Shown: positions 25,184-35,484, counted from the stretch's first letter. The stretch is 64,000 bases of DNA from an uncultured Flavobacteriaceae bacterium (GCA_947500445.1 CANMSB010000002.1:1-64000), one strand, 5' to 3'. Notes: generated by a model from the sequence alone, not told the origin. Program-made: numbers and translations.

Positions 25184-27037
25184 TCAGTTTCCCGAAGATT
25201 CTTCTACCAAAAGCTCCGTGTCGAATACCTTGCCCATGTAAACCAATTTAAACCCTTCGGTAATATTGTCGATTTCAGTGGCGTATGAAGGAATAATAAT
25301 CAAATTGCCATCCGGTGTCTTTAAAAAGATAGGGATGATGTCGTCATCTTCTTTGGTAAAGGCGATCAGTTCCTCAAAATGTTCCTGATTCTTTAAATCG
25401 ATTTCATTTATTGCAGGATAGTTCCGTGTAGCCTCCATAAGCTTTATAAAATCATCGGTATGTGAAAAAAGGCCCTCCCTAGGGTTATTTTCCGGATCGT
25501 TCATTTCGTCAGCATTGACTAGGCGGAAAAACCCGTTCTCGCCGAATTGTTCCTTGAACCGATCGATAGCGAATTGATTGATATCCGAATTGCCGGTAAG
25601 GGCCATCAAATAGCCTACGTTACTAAGCTCGAGGTTGTCCGAAAGATTATCGGAATAAATGTTGGCGTTTACAGCTTGTAATCCCAACTTTTTGGCTTTT
25701 TCAATATGGTTCCGGTTGTTATCGATCAACACGACATGTCGTCCGTTCTTATGAAGATATTCCGCTATCAAACGGGAAACTTTGGAAGCCCCGATGATCA
25801 ATATCCCCTCCGATTTTCTTAAAAACACTCCGATCGCCTTCGCAAACAATCTAGCGGTAGTGGCATTTAACAATACCGTTCCCAGAACGATCATGAACAC
25901 CAAGGGCGTAATATATTCGGCTCCGGGTTCCCCGTTGGCAAGCAATTTGGAACCGAACAGGGATGCAATTCCCGCAGCTACGATACCCCTTGGTCCTACC
26001 CAACCGATAAACAGTTTTTCATTAAACTTTAAATTCGATCCTGCCGCACTCAAAAAAACACCCAAAGGTCGGATGACGAACACAATGATCAAAAACAGTC
26101 CCAAAGTTTCCCAATTGTAAATCAACTCCAAATCGCTGATATTAATATTGGCCGCCAGCAAAATGAACAAAATGGAGATGAGCAACACGCTAAGTGATTC
26201 CTTAAAATACAACAGTTCCTTTAGGTTCGGCAAATTCATGTTTCCCATCACCATTCCCATGACCACGACCGCCAAAAGCCCCGATTCGTGTGCAAAAATA
26301 TCGGACTCCACAAATACCAATAACACTACCGATAACGATACTACGTTCAATAAATAATGCGGGATAAAATTCTTTTTAATGGCAAAGGCCAAGGCATGGG
26401 CAAACGTAAAACCGAAGGTAAAACCGAACAATAAAATTTTTCCAAACTCGATAAGGGCCATTTGGGTATACCCCTGCCCCTCGCCGACACTGATAAACTC
26501 GAACACCAGTACGGCCGCCAAGGCCCCGATCGGGTCTATTAGAATACCTTCCCATTTCAATACCGCCGAAACATCCTTTTTCAAGGGAATGTTTCTTAAA
26601 ATAGGGGTGATGACCGTAGGACCGGTAACAATGATCAATGCGGAAAACAAAAAGGAAATCTGCCAACTGAGTCCAAAAATATAATGTGCGGCAAGTCCGG
26701 CCCCAAAAAAGGTGACCAAACTGCCCAAGGTGATCAATTTGGTAATTACCGGGCCTACATTACGGATTTCCGACTGCTTTAACGTCAGGCCGCCCTCAAA
26801 CAGAATAATACTAATGGCCAAGGATACGAAATAATAAAGGCCATCACCGGGGAAAAGTCCGGCGCTCCCGTTCCATATCGGTTCGATCAATTTTTGCCCA
26901 TCATCCGTGTAGAGCGTGGCGAGCGGCCCTACTAAAAGACCGATCAGTATTAGAGGTAAAATAGCCGGTAATTTCAGCCGCCAAGCGACCCATTGTGCGA
27001 TAATTCCTAAAATAATGATTCCGGCAAGCTCGAGCAT
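25184..27037 (-). CDS. CPA1-type sodium/proton antiporter with TrkA domains
   Basis: Inner-membrane antiporter of 617 residues. About 12 helices span residues 1-400, with the conserved FEGGLTL and IDPIGALAAVLVFE motifs. They are followed by a Rossmann nucleotide-binding TrkA-N domain (about 410-530, ILIIGASKVSRLIAEYL) and a TrkA-C-like tail. The cytoplasmic domains probably gate the transporter by binding NAD(H) or a nucleotide. It would regulate Na+ and pH. It lies on the minus strand next to the APC permease gene. Confidence 0.9.
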   Translation of the reverse strand: MLELAGIIILGIIAQWVAWRLKLPAILPLILIGLLVGPLATLYTDDGQKLIEPIWNGSAGLFPGDGLYYFVSLAISIILFEGGLTLKQSEIRNVGPVITKLITLGSLVTFFGAGLAAHYIFGLSWQISFLFSALIIVTGPTVITPILRNIPLKKDVSAVLKWEGILIDPIGALAAVLVFEFISVGEGQGYTQMALIEFGKILLFGFTFGFTFAHALAFAIKKNFIPHYLLNVVSLSVVLLVFVESDIFAHESGLLAVVVMGMVMGNMNLPNLKELLYFKESLSVLLISILFILLAANINISDLELIYNWETLGLFLIIVFVIRPLGVFLSAAGSNLKFNEKLFIGWVGPRGIVAAGIASLFGSKLLANGEPGAEYITPLVFMIVLGTVLLNATTARLFAKAIGVFLRKSEGILIIGASKVSRLIAEYLHKNGRHVVLIDNNRNHIEKAKKLGLQAVNANIYSDNLSDNLELSNVGYLMALTGNSDINQFAIDRFKEQFGENGFFRLVNADEMNDPENNPREGLFSHTDDFIKLMEATRNYPAINEIDLKNQEHFEELIAFTKEDDDIIPIFLKTPDGNLIIIPSYATEIDNITEGFKLVYMGKVFDTELLVEESSGN

Positions 27038-27143
27038 GGTTCCAATTTTAAACTAAAAATAGTGATTTCTGGCCTAGTGTTCACAGCGAAAGTACAGCCA
27101 AACAGCCTTTGGGAAAGAAAATAAAAAAGTAGCGCCTGTTCGT

Positions 27144-29345
27144 TTAGTCCCGCATGGTCAACCGCAATACCGAACAGGCCGATTGTTCGGTAAACCGGTC
27201 CTTCCCGGTCCCGAACAGCACGCTAATCCAATTGTCCTTTTGTGGAGTACCCAAAATCAGCAGATCAAAACTTGCCGATTTTTTAGAGATTGTGGCAATA
27301 GGATCGTCGTCCTTTTCGATGACGACCTTGCTTTTGGTGTCCACTTTTTTCAATAAGGTAGTGGCATGTTCCTCCATGGCGGTAATTTCCGCATCCGGTG
27401 TTTTTTCCGGAACTACATGCAATAAGGTTAAGGAAGCGTTGTAAAAGTGGCAGATACGATCCGCCACGGCAATAAAATTTTTGTCTTTTCGCCCTGGACG
27501 CAATGCCAATAAAACTTTACCGATATGCCGTACCCCATCATCCTTAAAAAGGGCAAAATCGGAATTGATATGGGTCAGCAACCAACCGATAGGGTTGCTC
27601 ACTAAAATACCGCTATGGGCACGACCGTTCCACCCCATGACCAACCAATCGCAATGGGTCTGATTACTAAGCTCATGAATGGTATCGGACATTTCATGGG
27701 TTACCGCCGACTCAAAATCGATGGCCACCTCCTTGGCCTGCGCCAATCTGGAAATCCGACGTTCCAACGACACCACTTTGGGGTTCTCCTCTACCATGGC
27801 ATCCAAAAAGGTCTGGTTGGGAACCTCGGTGATGTTCACTACCTGAACCGTATCCCGCTTATTGATCGCGGTCGCAATTTCTACCAACATTTCGGGAGAA
27901 GCCTCATTCCCGAGCAAGGGCACCACCACCCCGGCATTGGACATCAACTTTCCGTCCAAGTTTTTGTTTTCGTTGTTTTGGTTGCTGCGATAGGTAATCT
28001 CCTGTTGTCCCTTTCTTTTGTAAAACAGATACAATGCCGGCCTGTGGCCATATTTTCTTAAAATTCCCGTACGGGTGGCATTCTTTCCAAACTTTAAATA
28101 AATGATCGCGCCCAACACAAAAATGGCTACGATGGCCAGCATTGGCCCAAGACCCAGAAAAATAAGGAGCGCCACACCACTAAAGATACCGAACAACTGT
28201 ACAAAGGGATATAAGGGTGAACGGTACGGAGGGCGATACCATTGCGCGGAGGTTTCCCGGAGCACGATCACACATGCATTTACAAAAATGAACATCATCA
28301 CCATAAAGGCACTGGCCAATTTTGCGATTTTTTCGACATCCAGAAACAAAATTACCAAAGCCATAACCGTACAGGTCATGATAATGGTCACCACAGGGGT
28401 CAAGTATTTGGAATGTATCTTGCCCATCCAATCGGGCAATAACTTGTCTATGGCCATGGCGAATGGAAAGCGCGAAGCTGCTAAAACTCCAGAATTCGCC
28501 ATAGAAATCAATGTGATCACACCGATCATCGCCGCGGCATATCCGATATAGGTACCTCCCAACATATGGGCTATAGTGTAAATTGGTTTGATATCCGTAG
28601 AAAGGGAATCCAAGGGAATATTTCCGACCAGCACAAAGGCCATAAACACATAAATACTGGTCATGATCAATAGCGATAAGATCATGGCCAAAGGCAGGTT
28701 CCTGCTCGGGTTCTTAATTTCACCGGCAATGGCAGCAACTTTGGTCACCCCCGCATAGGAAATGTATACGAAGGCCACCGTAGAAAATAGGCCCATTTTT
28801 CCTTCCGATAAAAAGGGGTCCAACAGAGATGCCTTTACATTGGGGAGCCCAAAAAGTAAAATTAGGCCAAGGGTAACAATGCTTATGGTAACGATCACCA
28901 ATTGCACCTTTCCTACTTTTTTAACACCGAGAATGTTCAGAAACAGGATGAGGACCAAAAAAAATACTGCGATATACTTGGTCAGCCCCAACTCAATATT
29001 GGCCAATATAGATAAATAGGCCCCAAACCCGACAAGGGCAAAAGCCGACTTTAACAACAGGGAAAGCCATAGTCCGATGCCGGCAATGGTTCCGAAAAGT
29101 GGTCCAAAAGCACGTTCAATATACACATAAGTACCACCCGAAGAGGGCATTGCGGTGGCCAATTCCGATTTTGAAAGGGCGGCAGGTAGAATACATACCG
29201 CAGCCAGTAAATAGGCCAGCCAAACCGAAGAACCTGTTTTCGCCGCGGCGAGCCCTGGAAGCACAAAAATACCGCTGCCCAGCATTCCGCCGATACTAAT
29301 GGCGATAACGGCGGTCAGGGATAGACTACGTTCGAGTTTTTTCAA
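27144..29345 (-). CDS. APC-family amino acid permease fused to universal stress protein domains
   Basis: Protein of 733 residues. Residues 1-440 form about 12 helices of an amino acid/polyamine/organocation permease, with the SIGGMLGSGIFVLPG motif in the first helix. Residues about 455-733 are two tandem universal-stress-protein-like folds (VPLLGNEASPEMLVEIA, LLALRPGRKDKNFIAVAD) including LLILGTPQKD. The start is TTG at 29345; the next in-frame Met falls inside the first helix. USP fusion may link transport to nucleotide state or stress. The transported substrate is not clear. Confidence 0.88.
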   Translation of the reverse strand: MKKLERSLSLTAVIAISIGGMLGSGIFVLPGLAAAKTGSSVWLAYLLAAVCILPAALSKSELATAMPSSGGTYVYIERAFGPLFGTIAGIGLWLSLLLKSAFALVGFGAYLSILANIELGLTKYIAVFFLVLILFLNILGVKKVGKVQLVIVTISIVTLGLILLFGLPNVKASLLDPFLSEGKMGLFSTVAFVYISYAGVTKVAAIAGEIKNPSRNLPLAMILSLLIMTSIYVFMAFVLVGNIPLDSLSTDIKPIYTIAHMLGGTYIGYAAAMIGVITLISMANSGVLAASRFPFAMAIDKLLPDWMGKIHSKYLTPVVTIIMTCTVMALVILFLDVEKIAKLASAFMVMMFIFVNACVIVLRETSAQWYRPPYRSPLYPFVQLFGIFSGVALLIFLGLGPMLAIVAIFVLGAIIYLKFGKNATRTGILRKYGHRPALYLFYKRKGQQEITYRSNQNNENKNLDGKLMSNAGVVVPLLGNEASPEMLVEIATAINKRDTVQVVNITEVPNQTFLDAMVEENPKVVSLERRISRLAQAKEVAIDFESAVTHEMSDTIHELSNQTHCDWLVMGWNGRAHSGILVSNPIGWLLTHINSDFALFKDDGVRHIGKVLLALRPGRKDKNFIAVADRICHFYNASLTLLHVVPEKTPDAEITAMEEHATTLLKKVDTKSKVVIEKDDDPIATISKKSASFDLLILGTPQKDNWISVLFGTGKDRFTEQSACSVLRLTMRD

Positions 29346-29456
29346 CGGTTTCGTTCGTTTTGCGCTAAAATAGGGCTTTTAAAACGAATACCGTAGCGTT
29401 GAAATAAGTGTTAAAGCGGTATCGGATTTTAGGACGGTTTGCCTAATTTGCCGTTT

Positions 29457-30317
29457 ATGCGACTCTACCCTATTGAAACCGGAAATTTTAAGCTCGATGG
29501 TGGTGCCATGTTCGGTGTGGTGCCCAAAGCCATTTGGCAGCGCACCAACCCTGCCGATAGCAATAATAGAATTGATATCGCCGCGCGCAGTCTGTTGATC
29601 GAAACGGGAAATCGGTTGATCTTGATCGACGCCGGAATGGGAAACAAACAATCCGATAAATTTTTTGGGCATTATGCCAAATGGGGAAATCATACCTTGG
29701 ACACGTCACTTGCGCAATATGGGTTTCACCGAAACGATATTACCGACGTGTTTTTGACCCACCTTCACTTCGACCATTGCGGAGGATGTATTCAATGGAA
29801 CAAGAACCGGACAGGCTATGAGCCTACTTTTAAAAATGCGGCATTTTGGACGAATAAGGACCATTGGCAGTGGGCCACCAAACCCAACGCAAGGGAAAAA
29901 GCATCTTTTTTGACCGAAAACCTGATTCCGATGCAAGAAAGTGGACAACTCCAATTTGTGCATAAAGGCGACCAAGCCTTTGTTCCGGAATCGGAATTGG
30001 GCTTTGGCATTCTGTTCGTGGATGGCCATACCGATAAACAAATGCTCCCGCACATTTCATACCAAGGGAAAACCATCGTTTTTGTGGCGGACCTCATCCC
30101 TACCGTCGGGCACATACCCTTACCCTATGTTATGGGATACGATACCCGACCATTGCTCACTTTGAACGAAAAAGCACTTTTTTTGGAACAAGCTGTGGCA
30201 CAGGAGTATTTCCTATTTTTCGAACACGACGCACACAATGAAATTTGTACCTTGCAACATACCGTAAAAGGTGTCCGACTAAACACAACCCTAGCCTTTG
30301 ATGCGCTTTTCAATTAA
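29457..30317 (+). CDS. Metallo-beta-lactamase-fold hydrolase
   Basis: Zinc hydrolase of 286 residues from the ATG at 29457 (a TTG at 29439 also starts the frame). The metal-binding motif is THLHFDHCGG, followed by the later ligands in DGHTDKQ and VADLIPT and a final His in FEHDAHNE. There is no signal peptide. Relatives include lactonases acting on quorum signals and other ester or lactone hydrolases, so the reaction is uncertain. It overlaps the following SMP-30-like lipoprotein gene by 17 bases, which may reflect translational coupling. Confidence 0.83.
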   Translation: MRLYPIETGNFKLDGGAMFGVVPKAIWQRTNPADSNNRIDIAARSLLIETGNRLILIDAGMGNKQSDKFFGHYAKWGNHTLDTSLAQYGFHRNDITDVFLTHLHFDHCGGCIQWNKNRTGYEPTFKNAAFWTNKDHWQWATKPNAREKASFLTENLIPMQESGQLQFVHKGDQAFVPESELGFGILFVDGHTDKQMLPHISYQGKTIVFVADLIPTVGHIPLPYVMGYDTRPLLTLNEKALFLEQAVAQEYFLFFEHDAHNEICTLQHTVKGVRLNTTLAFDALFN

Positions 30318-31203
30318 TTTTCCAAAACGACCGATTTTCTTTTTTCTATGCAGCCTTCCATTGGTTTCCTGTGGTACACAACAATTGAAAAGTTCCGATT
30401 TTACCGAAGCCTTTGCCTTTACCAAAGGAATTGAGGGGCCCGCGGTGGATGGAAAAGGAAATTTATATGCCGTCAATTTTAAGGAAGAAGGAACTATAGG
30501 GATCGTAAACGCCAAAGGGAAAGGACGCATTTTTCTGAAATTACCGAACAATAGCGTAGGCAACGGTATCCGTTTTGATAGGGCCGGAAACATGTTCGTT
30601 GCCGACTATGTGAGCCATACCGTTTATAAAGTTCCAAAAGGGACCAACACACCTTTGGTTTGGGTTCGCGAGCCTAAAATGAACCAGCCGAACGACTTGG
30701 TCGTAGTAGCCGACGGAACGCTGTATTTATCCGATCCGGACTGGAAAAACAAGAACGGCAAGCTATGGATGGTGAACCCTGAAAAGAACGTCGTTCTTTT
30801 AGAAGATAACATGGGCACTACGAATGGTTTGGAGGTGGACCCGTCGGGAAAATTCTTGTACGTAAACGAATCGGTACAACGAACGATATGGCGCTACCAG
30901 ATTATGGAAAACGGGCGGTTGTTCGACAAAACCCGCTTCATGACGTTTCCCGATTTCGGACTGGACGGCATGCGTTGCGATGAAAAGGGCAATTTGTATA
31001 TTACCCGGCATGGAAAGGGAACGGTTCTTATCGTTTCACCAGATAAAGAAATCATAAAAGAAGTAGATTTAAAGGGAAAAAAGCCCTCAAACATTACCTT
31101 TGGCGGTAAAAATGGCCGAACATGCTATGTTACCATGGCGGACCGGGGCTGTTTTGAACAATTCAGGGCGCCCTATAAAGGGGCCTACTTTCGAAAAGAA
31201 TAA
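30301..31203 (+). CDS. SMP-30/gluconolactonase-like lipoprotein
   Basis: Protein of 300 residues from the ATG at 30301. The signal ends with lipobox LVSC (Cys24). The rest is a six-bladed beta-propeller with repeated motifs such as VDGKGNLYAVNF, NGIRFDRAGNMFVADY, NDLVVVADGTLYLSDP and TNGLEVDPSGKFLYVNE. Metal-binding Asn and Asp residues are in NGL and GMRCDEKG. It likely hydrolyses a sugar lactone in the periplasm or outer membrane. The neighbouring metallo-hydrolase may work with it. Confidence 0.82.
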   Translation: MRFSINFPKRPIFFFLCSLPLVSCGTQQLKSSDFTEAFAFTKGIEGPAVDGKGNLYAVNFKEEGTIGIVNAKGKGRIFLKLPNNSVGNGIRFDRAGNMFVADYVSHTVYKVPKGTNTPLVWVREPKMNQPNDLVVVADGTLYLSDPDWKNKNGKLWMVNPEKNVVLLEDNMGTTNGLEVDPSGKFLYVNESVQRTIWRYQIMENGRLFDKTRFMTFPDFGLDGMRCDEKGNLYITRHGKGTVLIVSPDKEIIKEVDLKGKKPSNITFGGKNGRTCYVTMADRGCFEQFRAPYKGAYFRKE

Positions 31204-31220
31204 TTTAAACTTTTAAGGAT

Positions 31221-32852
31221 ATGACATTGACGTTTTCAAGAATTCTTGGGCTTTCGGCAACAACATTTTTAATGGGCTGTGGCGCTACCTCCCTGGTATC
31301 GACACCGATAGCCAATATCGATTCCACTCCACTAAAAATAGCCGAACTTTCAGAAACGGAAAAACGAAATTGGGGTCACCTGGACCTCGTTACCGATACC
31401 ATACCCGGTATGAGTGTCGACAAAGCCTATGCCGAACTTATCGGAAATAAAAAGGGAACCAAGGTTATCGTTGCCATACTGGACTCCGGAATGGACCTAA
31501 AACACGAAGATCTAGTTAACGTGCTATGGACAAATACGGACGAAAAACCGGGCAACGGTAAAGATGACGATGGAAATGGCTATGTGGACGATGTTCACGG
31601 TTATGATTTTTTGGGACCCAGTTACAATGAACAATTGGAGGCCGCACGTATACTTCGGCTCCAAATCGGTGACGCCGAAATGCAGGCAAAAGCAAAACAA
31701 AAGATTGATGCGGACACCCAAAAATACCTTGGATACAAAAACCAGCTCGATCAAATGTATCCCGCCATTGAAAATGCGGACAAGGCCATCGCCGCCCATT
31801 TGGGTAAAAAAGACTACACCAAAAAAGAAGTTTCGGCCATAGAAACGCAGGACCAATCGTTATTGCAAAGCAAATCGATCATATCGCAAATGTTTCAATA
31901 CGGAGATTCCATATCCGATGTTCTGGAAGATATGAAAGGGGATCTCACCAGTATTGGCGAACAATTGAACTATAATCTAAAAGTAGATTTTGATGGTAGA
32001 AAAGCCGTTGGCGACGACCCTTACGACTTTAACGATCGTGGTTATGGCGACGGCGATCCTCAAAACACGGTGGACGACGAAAGTCACGGCACCCATGTAG
32101 CGGGAATCGTAGGTGCGCAACGCAATAACGGAAAAGGGGCCAACGGAATCGCCAATAATGTTGCCCTAATGAGCATTCGTGCCGTTCCCAATGGTGATGA
32201 ATACGATAAGGATATCGCCCTTGGTATCCGGTACGCAGTGGACAACGGTGCCAAGGTAATCAACGGTAGTTTTGGAAAAGCGTTTTCGCCAAATGCTGAA
32301 TGGGTGTACGATGCCATCAAATATGCCGCGGAAAAGGATGTGTTGATCGTGCACGCCGCAGGTAACGATGGAAAAGACCTTGATGATACCACAAATACGA
32401 ATTATCCCAATGATCACAAATACGGTTCGGGCGGTGAAATTGCCAACAACTTTATAGAAGTAGGTGCCCTAACATCAAAATATGGTTCGGAGATGGTCGC
32501 TAGTTTCTCTAACTATGGAGGAAAAAATGTGGACGTGTTCGCGCCGGGAGGAAAAATCTATTCCACCATGCCGGGCAGCAAATACGATTTTAACAGTGGT
32601 ACGTCCATGGCCGCTCCCGGAGTTGCGGGGGTAGCTGCACTGATCCGTTCACAATATCCAAAGCTGAGCGCCGCCCAGGTAAAAAAGATCATCCTGAAAT
32701 CGGGACTGTCCCCAAAGGCGGAAGTAATTTTAGGCGGAGATACGGCCAAGACCGCTTCGCTAAACGAAATTTCAACATCGGGACGTATCGTAAATGCCTA
32801 CAATGCCCTGATTATGGCCGCGGCAGTGGACTCGGGAAAAATGACCTTGTAA
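31221..32852 (+). CDS. S8 family subtilisin-like serine protease (lipoprotein)
   Basis: Extracytoplasmic protease of 543 residues. The signal ends with FLMGC, so lipid attachment at Cys20 is likely. The catalytic triad is Asp88 (AILDSGMD), His289 (ESHGTHVAG) and Ser462 (NSGTSMAAPG). About 200 residues lie between Asp and His, where ordinary subtilisins have about 30. That insertion is helical and charged (about 135-250). A putative Asp/Asn calcium site (GKDDDGNGYVDDV) follows the first motif. SD-like AAGGAT precedes the ATG. Confidence 0.93.
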   Translation: MTLTFSRILGLSATTFLMGCGATSLVSTPIANIDSTPLKIAELSETEKRNWGHLDLVTDTIPGMSVDKAYAELIGNKKGTKVIVAILDSGMDLKHEDLVNVLWTNTDEKPGNGKDDDGNGYVDDVHGYDFLGPSYNEQLEAARILRLQIGDAEMQAKAKQKIDADTQKYLGYKNQLDQMYPAIENADKAIAAHLGKKDYTKKEVSAIETQDQSLLQSKSIISQMFQYGDSISDVLEDMKGDLTSIGEQLNYNLKVDFDGRKAVGDDPYDFNDRGYGDGDPQNTVDDESHGTHVAGIVGAQRNNGKGANGIANNVALMSIRAVPNGDEYDKDIALGIRYAVDNGAKVINGSFGKAFSPNAEWVYDAIKYAAEKDVLIVHAAGNDGKDLDDTTNTNYPNDHKYGSGGEIANNFIEVGALTSKYGSEMVASFSNYGGKNVDVFAPGGKIYSTMPGSKYDFNSGTSMAAPGVAGVAALIRSQYPKLSAAQVKKIILKSGLSPKAEVILGGDTAKTASLNEISTSGRIVNAYNALIMAAAVDSGKMTL

Positions 32853-32865
32853 TCCATTCGTTTGG

Positions 32866-33053
32866 TTAAACCCGGATTATGTATTAGAACTTCGTAATGA
32901 AGCTTTTAGCCGCGATAAAATATGACATTTTATGAATGTAAGCATAGCCCCGAAACTTCGGGGGCTACGGTTACATTTAAAAATGTAGCGCAGCACCATA
33001 GTTTGAAGTAGCTGGAAGCTGTAATAGATTTTCTAATGCATAAGCGGGTTAAA
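32866..33053 (+). repeat. MITE-like element, copy 1 (188 bp, expanded loop)
   Basis: Ends TTAAACCCGG and CGGGTTAAA frame an imperfect palindrome. Apart from the loop the sequence is almost identical to 57061-57237. Copy 1 alone carries an extra CCCCGAAACTTCGGGG hairpin in the loop between CATAGC (32943-32948) and GCTACGG (32964-32970). It lies between the S8 and M1 peptidase genes. There is no open frame inside. Confidence 0.82.
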
Positions 33054-33081
33054 TTCCGTTTTTCATAAATATCCTAATATA

Positions 33082-34953
33082 ATGAAATACAAAATTCTAA
33101 AAACCACCTTGTTCCTTGCCTTTGTCATTCAGGTCGGTACTGCCTTTGCACAACCTATCGATGGTTATTGGCAGCAACATGTCGACTATAACATGGAAGT
33201 GCAGATAGATGTGGAAACCTACCGCTACGAGGGCACGCAGAAGCTCGTCTATACCAACAATTCCCCAGATGCCTTGAGCCGGGTCTATTTTCATTTGTAT
33301 TTCAATGCTTTTCAACCGGGCAGTGAAATGGATATGCGCCTGCAGAGCATTACAGATCCCGATAGCCGTATGATCAACGCCGATCGTACTAGCCGGATAG
33401 CAAGTCTGTCGGATACCGAAATCGGATTTCTGCATTGCGAATCCCTCACCCAGGATGGGCAAAAAGTGTCCTTTCAGGAAGAAGGTACGGTGCTGGTCGT
33501 AGCTTTGGCAAAGGCCATTGGCCCCGGTGAAAAAAGCATTTTCGATATGGACTTTAAAGGTCAAGTGCCTTTACAAATTCGCCGATCGGGCCGCAATAGT
33601 GCCGAGGGCGTTGCGCTTTCTATGAGCCAATGGTATCCAAAACTTGCCGAATATGACAGGGAAGGGTGGCATGCGAACCCCTATATCGCCCGTGAATTCC
33701 ATGGGGTTTGGGGCGATTTTGATGTAAAACTCACCATTGATAAAAATTTTACGGTCGGGGGAAGCGGTTACCTGCAAAACCCACAAGAAATCGGTCATGG
33801 CTATGAAGCTCCCGGAACGAAAGTAAAGAAGGCCAAGGGCAAAACGCTGACCTGGCATTTTAAGGCGCCCAAGGTACACGACTTTATGTGGGCGGCGGAC
33901 CCGGACTATGTACACGATACGCTACAGGTAGTGAATGGGCCTATGCTCCATTTCCTATATAAGAGTGACGAGAAAATTGTGGATAACTGGAAAAAGCTAC
34001 AGCCAAAAACGGCAGAACTCATGCAGTTTTTCAATAGTAACATTGGGGCCTATCCTTACGACCAATATTCCGTAATACAGGGAGGTGATGGTGGAATGGA
34101 ATATGCCATGAGTACCTTGATTACCGGAAACCGAAAGTTTGGAAGTTTGGTAGGGGTTACCGCCCATGAAATGGCGCACTCTTGGTTTCAACATATTCTT
34201 GCGACCAACGAGGCAAAACACGAATGGATGGATGAAGGGTTTACCACCTTTATTTCTTCCCTGGCCATGAACCAAGTTATGAAGCAGGGAAAGCCAAACC
34301 CGTTCGAAGACACCTACAATGGGTATTACAATCTTGTAGCTTCGGGACAGGAACAACCGCAGACCACCCATTCCGATCGCTACACAACCAATTTTGCGTA
34401 TGGAAAGGCGGCCTATGATAAAGGCTCTGTTTTTTTATCACAACTTGGGTATATCATCGGGCAAAACGAGCTTATGGAAACCCTAAGGCAGTATTATCGG
34501 GATTTCAAGTTCAAACATCCGGTGCCCAACGATATCAAACGAACGGCCGAAAAAGTATCGGGCATGGAACTGGATTGGTATCTTACCGATTGGACACAGA
34601 CCACCAACACCATCGATTACGGAATAAAAAACGTAACCACAAGTGATGGAAAAACCAAAGTAACGCTAGAGCGTATCGGATCCATGCCAATGCCTATCGA
34701 TGTTCTAGTGGTTTATAAGGACGGCACACAGGAAACCTTTTACGCCCCATTGCAAATGATGCGGGGCGAAAAAGAAAACCCCTATCCGCAGTTGGAGCGT
34801 ACGGTTTTACCCGACTGGCCGTGGGCGTTTTCAGAATATGTTTTTGAAATCGATACGCCCAAGGAGAACGTCGAGGGCATTCTGATCGACCCTTCGCAGC
34901 TCATGGCGGACGTAAATGCGCAAAACAATTTTTACACCTCGCAAACACCTTGA
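33082..34953 (+). CDS. M1 family aminopeptidase-like metallopeptidase
   Basis: Secreted zinc peptidase of 623 residues with signal peptide ending FAQ. The metal site is His362, His366 and Glu385 in VTAHEMAHSWFQ ... MDEGFT, matching HExxH-18x-E. The usual GGMEYAM/GGDGGMEYAM exopeptidase loop is present (about 333-342), so it probably trims N-terminal residues from peptides. N-terminal saddle and C-terminal helical domains are of normal length. It is preceded by the MITE-like copy 1. Confidence 0.92.
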   Translation: MKYKILKTTLFLAFVIQVGTAFAQPIDGYWQQHVDYNMEVQIDVETYRYEGTQKLVYTNNSPDALSRVYFHLYFNAFQPGSEMDMRLQSITDPDSRMINADRTSRIASLSDTEIGFLHCESLTQDGQKVSFQEEGTVLVVALAKAIGPGEKSIFDMDFKGQVPLQIRRSGRNSAEGVALSMSQWYPKLAEYDREGWHANPYIAREFHGVWGDFDVKLTIDKNFTVGGSGYLQNPQEIGHGYEAPGTKVKKAKGKTLTWHFKAPKVHDFMWAADPDYVHDTLQVVNGPMLHFLYKSDEKIVDNWKKLQPKTAELMQFFNSNIGAYPYDQYSVIQGGDGGMEYAMSTLITGNRKFGSLVGVTAHEMAHSWFQHILATNEAKHEWMDEGFTTFISSLAMNQVMKQGKPNPFEDTYNGYYNLVASGQEQPQTTHSDRYTTNFAYGKAAYDKGSVFLSQLGYIIGQNELMETLRQYYRDFKFKHPVPNDIKRTAEKVSGMELDWYLTDWTQTTNTIDYGIKNVTTSDGKTKVTLERIGSMPMPIDVLVVYKDGTQETFYAPLQMMRGEKENPYPQLERTVLPDWPWAFSEYVFEIDTPKENVEGILIDPSQLMADVNAQNNFYTSQTP

Positions 34954-34991
34954 ACAAATCAGTTCCAATCGTTTAAAGAAGTATCGGAAGT

Positions 34992-35378
34992 ATGTCAAAA
35001 CCGGCCCTTGGTTTTTCCAAGAACGAAAAGTTAAAAAGTAGAAAATCCATTGAACGGCTTTTTGTCGAGGGCAATTCGGTGTCGAAGTATCCCATAAAAC
35101 TAATGTACATCACGGCGGACCCTGATCAACAGGCGCCAATAGTGGCCGGGGTCACCGTCCCAAAACGAAACTTTAAGAGCGCCGTAACGCGAAACCGTAT
35201 AAAAAGATTGCTTCGGGAAGCCTATCGTTTGAACAAAGCGCTGGTTTTTAACAATACCGAAAGAAGATTTGCGTTCCTATTTTTATACCTTGGTAAAGAG
35301 GAACCGACCTTTGAAAGAATATCGGAGGCCATGAAAAAAGTATTGACCCGTTTTATTGATGAAACGGAGCGGCGCTAA
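34992..35378 (+). CDS. rnpA: Ribonuclease P protein component
   Basis: RNA-binding subunit of 128 residues that helps RNase P cleave tRNA 5' leaders. It has the LKSRKSIERLFVEG start and the conserved AVTRNRIKRLLREAYR motif. No rpmH is adjacent, which is usual in Bacteroidota. It starts 38 bases after the M1 peptidase. Confidence 0.95.
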   Translation: MSKPALGFSKNEKLKSRKSIERLFVEGNSVSKYPIKLMYITADPDQQAPIVAGVTVPKRNFKSAVTRNRIKRLLREAYRLNKALVFNNTERRFAFLFLYLGKEEPTFERISEAMKKVLTRFIDETERR

Positions 35379-35484
35379 TGAGGTGGTTTAGCCTTTTTCA
35401 ATAGTATTGTTCCTATAAATCTGATCAAGTTTCAAAAATGCGTTGTCCCGTGCATTCGGAACAGGGCATCAAAACCCAGCGAAC

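Noticed and set aside
32866-33053. CRISPR array or riboswitch in the intergenic palindromes
   Set aside because: There are no regularly spaced direct repeats with spacers. The sequences are inverted repeats found at unrelated gene positions.
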